In this document: piece by piece, positions 61,301-64,000 of the stretch | Position numbering within the stretch: position 1 is the first letter of the stretch | Layout: the number at the start of each line of letters is the position of its first letter | Origin: Chondrosia reniformis | Taxonomy: Eukaryota; Porifera; Demospongiae; Chondrillida; Chondrillidae | NCBI GenBank assembly: GCA_947172415.1 | Contig: OX359197.1 | Span: 6,139,673 to 6,203,672, forward strand | Direction of reading: 5' to 3' | Length of the DNA: 64,000 nucleotides | Program-made: the position numbers and the translations under genes | The notes under the pieces: model-generated | What the model was told of the DNA's origin: nothing | Seen by the model: only the letters and a program-made list of their open reading frames with translations | The model's database searches: none

Positions 61301-64000
61301 GACTTCCAATTTAAAAATTCTTACCCTATGCCCAGTAATGTATTCCATATTTGTTTTTTTTTTAATTTTTAAAAAAGAGATTTATGATATATACATAAAT
61401 GCAACCATACTACATTTGCAGATATCAGGCAGTCCACCCCACTCATCAGATCAGTTATATATGAAGGTTCAAGAGTGTGTGACAGTCCCTAGCTGTAGGA
61501 TTGATATTACCTGGTGTTTAGTGTCCTCGGCTATGGTTTGGTGATGCTCTTTGGCTTCCTGAAACTCTTCTTCTAATTTGGTCTTCTTCTCCTGTGTCGC
61601 CACCTTCTCCTTCTCACAAGTAGCAACTCTTATTTCAGCCGCTTTCACCCTCTTCTCTGCAGACACAAGAATTGGCTAAAGGTTTGGATGTAGGGACCCA
61701 AATATGCATTGCTAAATTAAGCTAAGATCCATGCAGCAATTGTTATATAATCTTGAAAATCATACACTATCATGGTAAAAGTTGAGGGAAAATCCCATGA
61801 GATAAAAGGTAGTAGATATATTTTTTTCCTTGGGAAATTGATGACAGACAGCTAATAAGGAATGCAGCTAAACTTCCTAGTGCGATTTCCGACCTCCCTA
61901 TAGTAATCGGCATAATATTATATGTACATACAGAGAGTGTGACTACATATACGGATACTAGTGCTGATGTGATGAGACTATGAGGACTAACTGAGGAGGT
62001 CTAGCTGCTTAAGTTGTTCTTGTATAGAACTCTTGGTACTCTGTATGCACTTTTCTGTTTTGGACAAGTCTGCTTCCTGTCTCTGTAACCACTTCCTGAA
62101 ACACAGACACAGGAAGTATTCTGACAGACACTTATATAGTATAATTGCAGCACTCAATCAGAAAAGTACTCCAAACTATTAGTATAGTCCAGAGGGAGAG
62201 CATTCAGAAGTGAATTTCCATCCATTTTGAAGGAGTGTTTCTAGTCCCTTAAGTATCCAAATGAGATACGTAGCTGATCAAATATCAAGAGTCAGTACAC
62301 TATAAGCCAGCCGGTACAGTACGTATTCATGTACCCTTTAAATAAACCCACCATTTTAAGGATGTACAAATAGGAATATGCAAAATATACTTGCTAAAGG
62401 GTTCAAATGTATGGACAAGATACAGGGGCCACACTTCAAATGTACATACTGTACATATCTATATGACTCACTCTGTGTCATCTCTAGCTTGGTACAACTC
62501 CTTCTTTGTCTCCTCAATTTGCTTAAGACTGAGATTGACCTGCCTTTGAGTGGCACTATAAGTGGCCTCCTTCTCCCTCAAGGCCTCCTCGGCAAGGTTT
62601 AACTGCCTGGTCATCTACATATGTGTACATAAGAAAGGATAATAACACATTGTACATCTGTATTGCACGTGGGTGTGGCAAGGGGGAGGGGCTGGGTGGG
62701 GCGTGACATTATTGTATATAGTGTGACATACGTATGTACATACATGCATTGCTACATCGTAAAGTCACAATGTATGAACGTGTACATGCATGTAAAGTGA
62801 TTTTCAAACCACAAGTAACAATCAAATCAATCAATTAGTAGAAAACCAAATCACATTATCTAAATGCTTTAGTGACCTCTTTTTGCTGTTTCTCGATGTC
62901 ACCAATCTCCTCTTCCGCTTTGGCAGCTCTCTCCTCCATTGCAGGTATACCATTCTTAAGGTGGACACACCTCTCACTCAGAACTTTGTTCCTCTGAGCT
63001 AGAGGAACAGGAGATGTAGAATTCACAGGCTTAGCAAACACTCACTTCGCTCTTCTGCTAATTAGCATAAGGTCAGTGGAGAGCAGAAATGCACTTGTGT
63101 CTACACTCAGTGCAACTGCAAACTGAAGATTACATGTACGTAGTGCATATTGACCAATTTGTGCCCATTTCAAGACACTTTTATTTAGTATTGCTTAATA
63201 TAAATATACGAATAGGAATAAGTTTAATCTTTTAAATGGTTCATCTTTCATCTTTTGAGTGTCTAAAGATGTATGTACGTAGTTCAGTTTTAGAGAGATT
63301 GTTGTACATTTCGACCCTGAGGGTCTTCTTCAGCGACCCCTTTCCTTGTTAAACAACTCAAGCAGAGAAGTAGCAGCGAGTGTAATATGTAATACATTAG
63401 CCAGTAAGGCTACTCAATGTCTGCACTACATATGTAGTACATACCAACATCTGATAATCTGCTTTTTGCTTTGTAGAGGTGTCTCTGGTTGTAGCTAATG
63501 CTTCCCTTTAGTTCAGCAATGTCTTTGTTAGTCTTCTCGTGTTCCTCCTGAACCACTTGAGGAAGAAGAGTCAGCGTGAGTTGCTCCTCCTTGTTTAACA
63601 GCCCCAACAGAGACGTAGCCGCCTTCTCCTCTAAACTGCTCAGCTCCAGCGTCTCCAACCTACACACATCCACAGTCAATCACTTTTACTTGAAACAGAA
63701 TGATACATACACAAGTGCAGTTAAACCCCTTGTTGTCATTGCAAACAATGGTTCTTTAGGTGAGTTCCCATGGCAACAGAGTTACATACGTACATATACA
63801 ATAGAATATTTTTTACCTACTCAAACTTATATGTGGGTAAGGATCATTATTGTTGGTAGGACAGTATTATATCGAGCTATTCTGTTGACTTAGAATCTTC
63901 TGACCTCTCTAACTCCAAAACTATAATTAGATTCATAGTTTCAGCAATTAATTTGAGTACAACTTCAAACTCCATGTCACAGAAAATTCCAATGCCATAT
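55368..64000 (-). CDS. Long coiled-coil protein, 5' end outside the window
   Basis: Fifteen exons can be joined in frame: (64000)-63905, 63659-63445, 62998-62877, 62614-62472, 62095-61992, 61656-61511, 61132-60882, 60421-60220, 60041-59988, 59718-59566, 59181-59122, 59028-58872, 57723-57650, 56271-56122, 55595-55368. They give at least 717 residues, open to the right edge. Almost the whole protein is charged heptad-like helix, for example KRVKAAEIRVATCEKEKVAT, EKLKEMEHKIQVAREEERNL and LVRGKENQLHKLREVERKCN, so an extended coiled coil is expected. The C-terminal exon has TTWMNWARSVMESYVNSTRS and ends LLYPVANN. No catalytic or other globular motif was recognised. I could not assign a family: a cytoskeletal, ciliary or kinetochore coiled-coil protein are all possible. 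Introns hold several repeats. Confidence 0.8.
56995..57180 (+). repeat. Dispersed repeat family 2, best copy
   Basis: About 185 bp: AAGTCAAGGGCTCACAAAAG, AAGACAAAGATTCCCAGGGT, CACTGATGAAGAGTGGAATT, CCCAGTGGAGAATAGAAGGA, ATCCTCATCCGAAGCTTTCA. The complement matches 5,816-5,970 over most of its length. It lies in an intron of the coiled-coil gene; its 63- and 67-codon frames are not genes. Confidence 0.6.
57922..58040 (+). repeat. Three-copy tandem repeat, about 38 bp unit
   Basis: Three copies of AAACCACAACTATTTCCTTG followed by ATTACAATCATGATAA, directly upstream of the 36 bp minisatellite in the same intron. Confidence 0.85.
58083..58730 (+). repeat. 36 bp minisatellite, 18 copies, in a coiled-coil gene intron
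   Basis: Exactly 648 bp, 18 units of 36 bp (CATGTTCTTAAGCATGAGTG then TGTACCATTCCATGTA), differing mainly by GCATGA/GCACGA. Because 36 is divisible by three and the unit has few stops, three long frames (289, 286 and 241 codons) stay open on both strands; none is a gene. Confidence 0.95.
59404..59476 (+). repeat. Retroelement-like 3' end with TTGA tail
   Basis: Shares ATTGTAAAGTAG and a diverged AATGGTTAATAGGCT with 8,640-8,765 and ends in (TTGA)n. Confidence 0.3.
60657..60790 (+). mobile_element. tRNA-derived SINE, copy 2
   Basis: GTGGCAATTTTAGTTCAGTG, then CAGAGCACTGG (A-box region), CCTGGGTTTCATTT (decayed B box) and the tail GATTACTTGTGGTTTGATTA. It matches copy 1 at 6,613-6,760 in order and spacing. 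A possible reversed tail fragment lies near 62,795-62,835. Confidence 0.55.
61190..61240. repeat. Foldback family 1 fragment
   Basis: GAACATTTTACCCTAAGGGTCTTCATCAGC resembles the complement of the central GACCCTCAGGGTCGAAACGT segment. Short and weak. Confidence 0.35.
63236..63347. mobile_element. Half copy of foldback family 1
   Basis: Begins AATGGTTCATCTTTCATCTT, continues TTGAGTGTCTAAAGATG and ends CGACCCTGAGGGTCTTCTTC, AGCGACCCC. The left terminal arm and the centre are kept; the second arm is missing. In an intron of the coiled-coil gene. Confidence 0.55.

Overview
The window is animal nuclear DNA. The genes are split by many short introns with GT..AG ends. They encode metazoan nuclear and metabolic proteins: a NIPP1/PPP1R8 homologue, a Nup153-type nucleoporin, a glucokinase regulatory protein (GCKR) homologue and a KLF10/11-type zinc-finger factor. 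The DNA is AT-rich and intron-dense, and full of short TACGTA-type stretches, foldback elements and satellite. A non-bilaterian animal such as a demosponge would fit, but that is inference; nothing here fixes the species.

Layout. (1) 1-4,440 is satellite DNA: a right-truncated inverted copy of a roughly 1.05 kb satellite-embedded element, then 169-170 bp monomers whose orientation flips three times. (2) 4,753-6,110 (minus) is a three-exon gene for a small secreted protein with a transcobalamin C-terminal-like (DUF4430-type) domain. (3) 6,961-10,803 (minus) is NIPP1/PPP1R8 in eight coding exons. (4) A 332 bp divergent promoter region with a perfect TGACGTCA site separates it from (5) 11,136-20,219 (plus), a complete Nup153-like gene in 18 coding exons with three RanBP2-type zinc fingers and two coding minisatellites. 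(6) About 20,395-48,600 is a 28 kb satellite field of same-orientation 169 bp monomers. It is interrupted by eight copies of the 1.05 kb element and contains a 5,895 bp higher-order tandem duplication. (7) 48,666-53,438 (plus) is a complete 16-exon GCKR homologue with a pyrimidine minisatellite intron. (8) 53,602-54,592 (minus) is a KLF10/11-like factor, convergent with GCKR. (9) 55,368 to beyond 64,000 (minus) is a long coiled-coil protein gene whose 5' end is outside the window.

Exons were joined by hand. Every junction listed keeps the reading frame, and NIPP1, Nup153, GCKR and KLF give near full-length proteins compared with their families. Smaller repeats include a perfect-TIR foldback near 9.2-9.4 kb with relatives elsewhere, a second dispersed family, a tRNA-derived SINE family, and a 53 bp hairpin inserted in one copy of a duplicated sequence.

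The most unusual feature is the GC-richer core (about 310-350 bp) of the satellite-embedded element. It is almost unchanged in nine copies, including one in the left inverted array whose flanking sequence has diverged strongly. It is packed with short palindromes and is bounded by direct repeats. Whether it is a young insertion, a conserved non-coding RNA, a protein-binding module of the satellite or a gene-converted block cannot be decided from the sequence alone.
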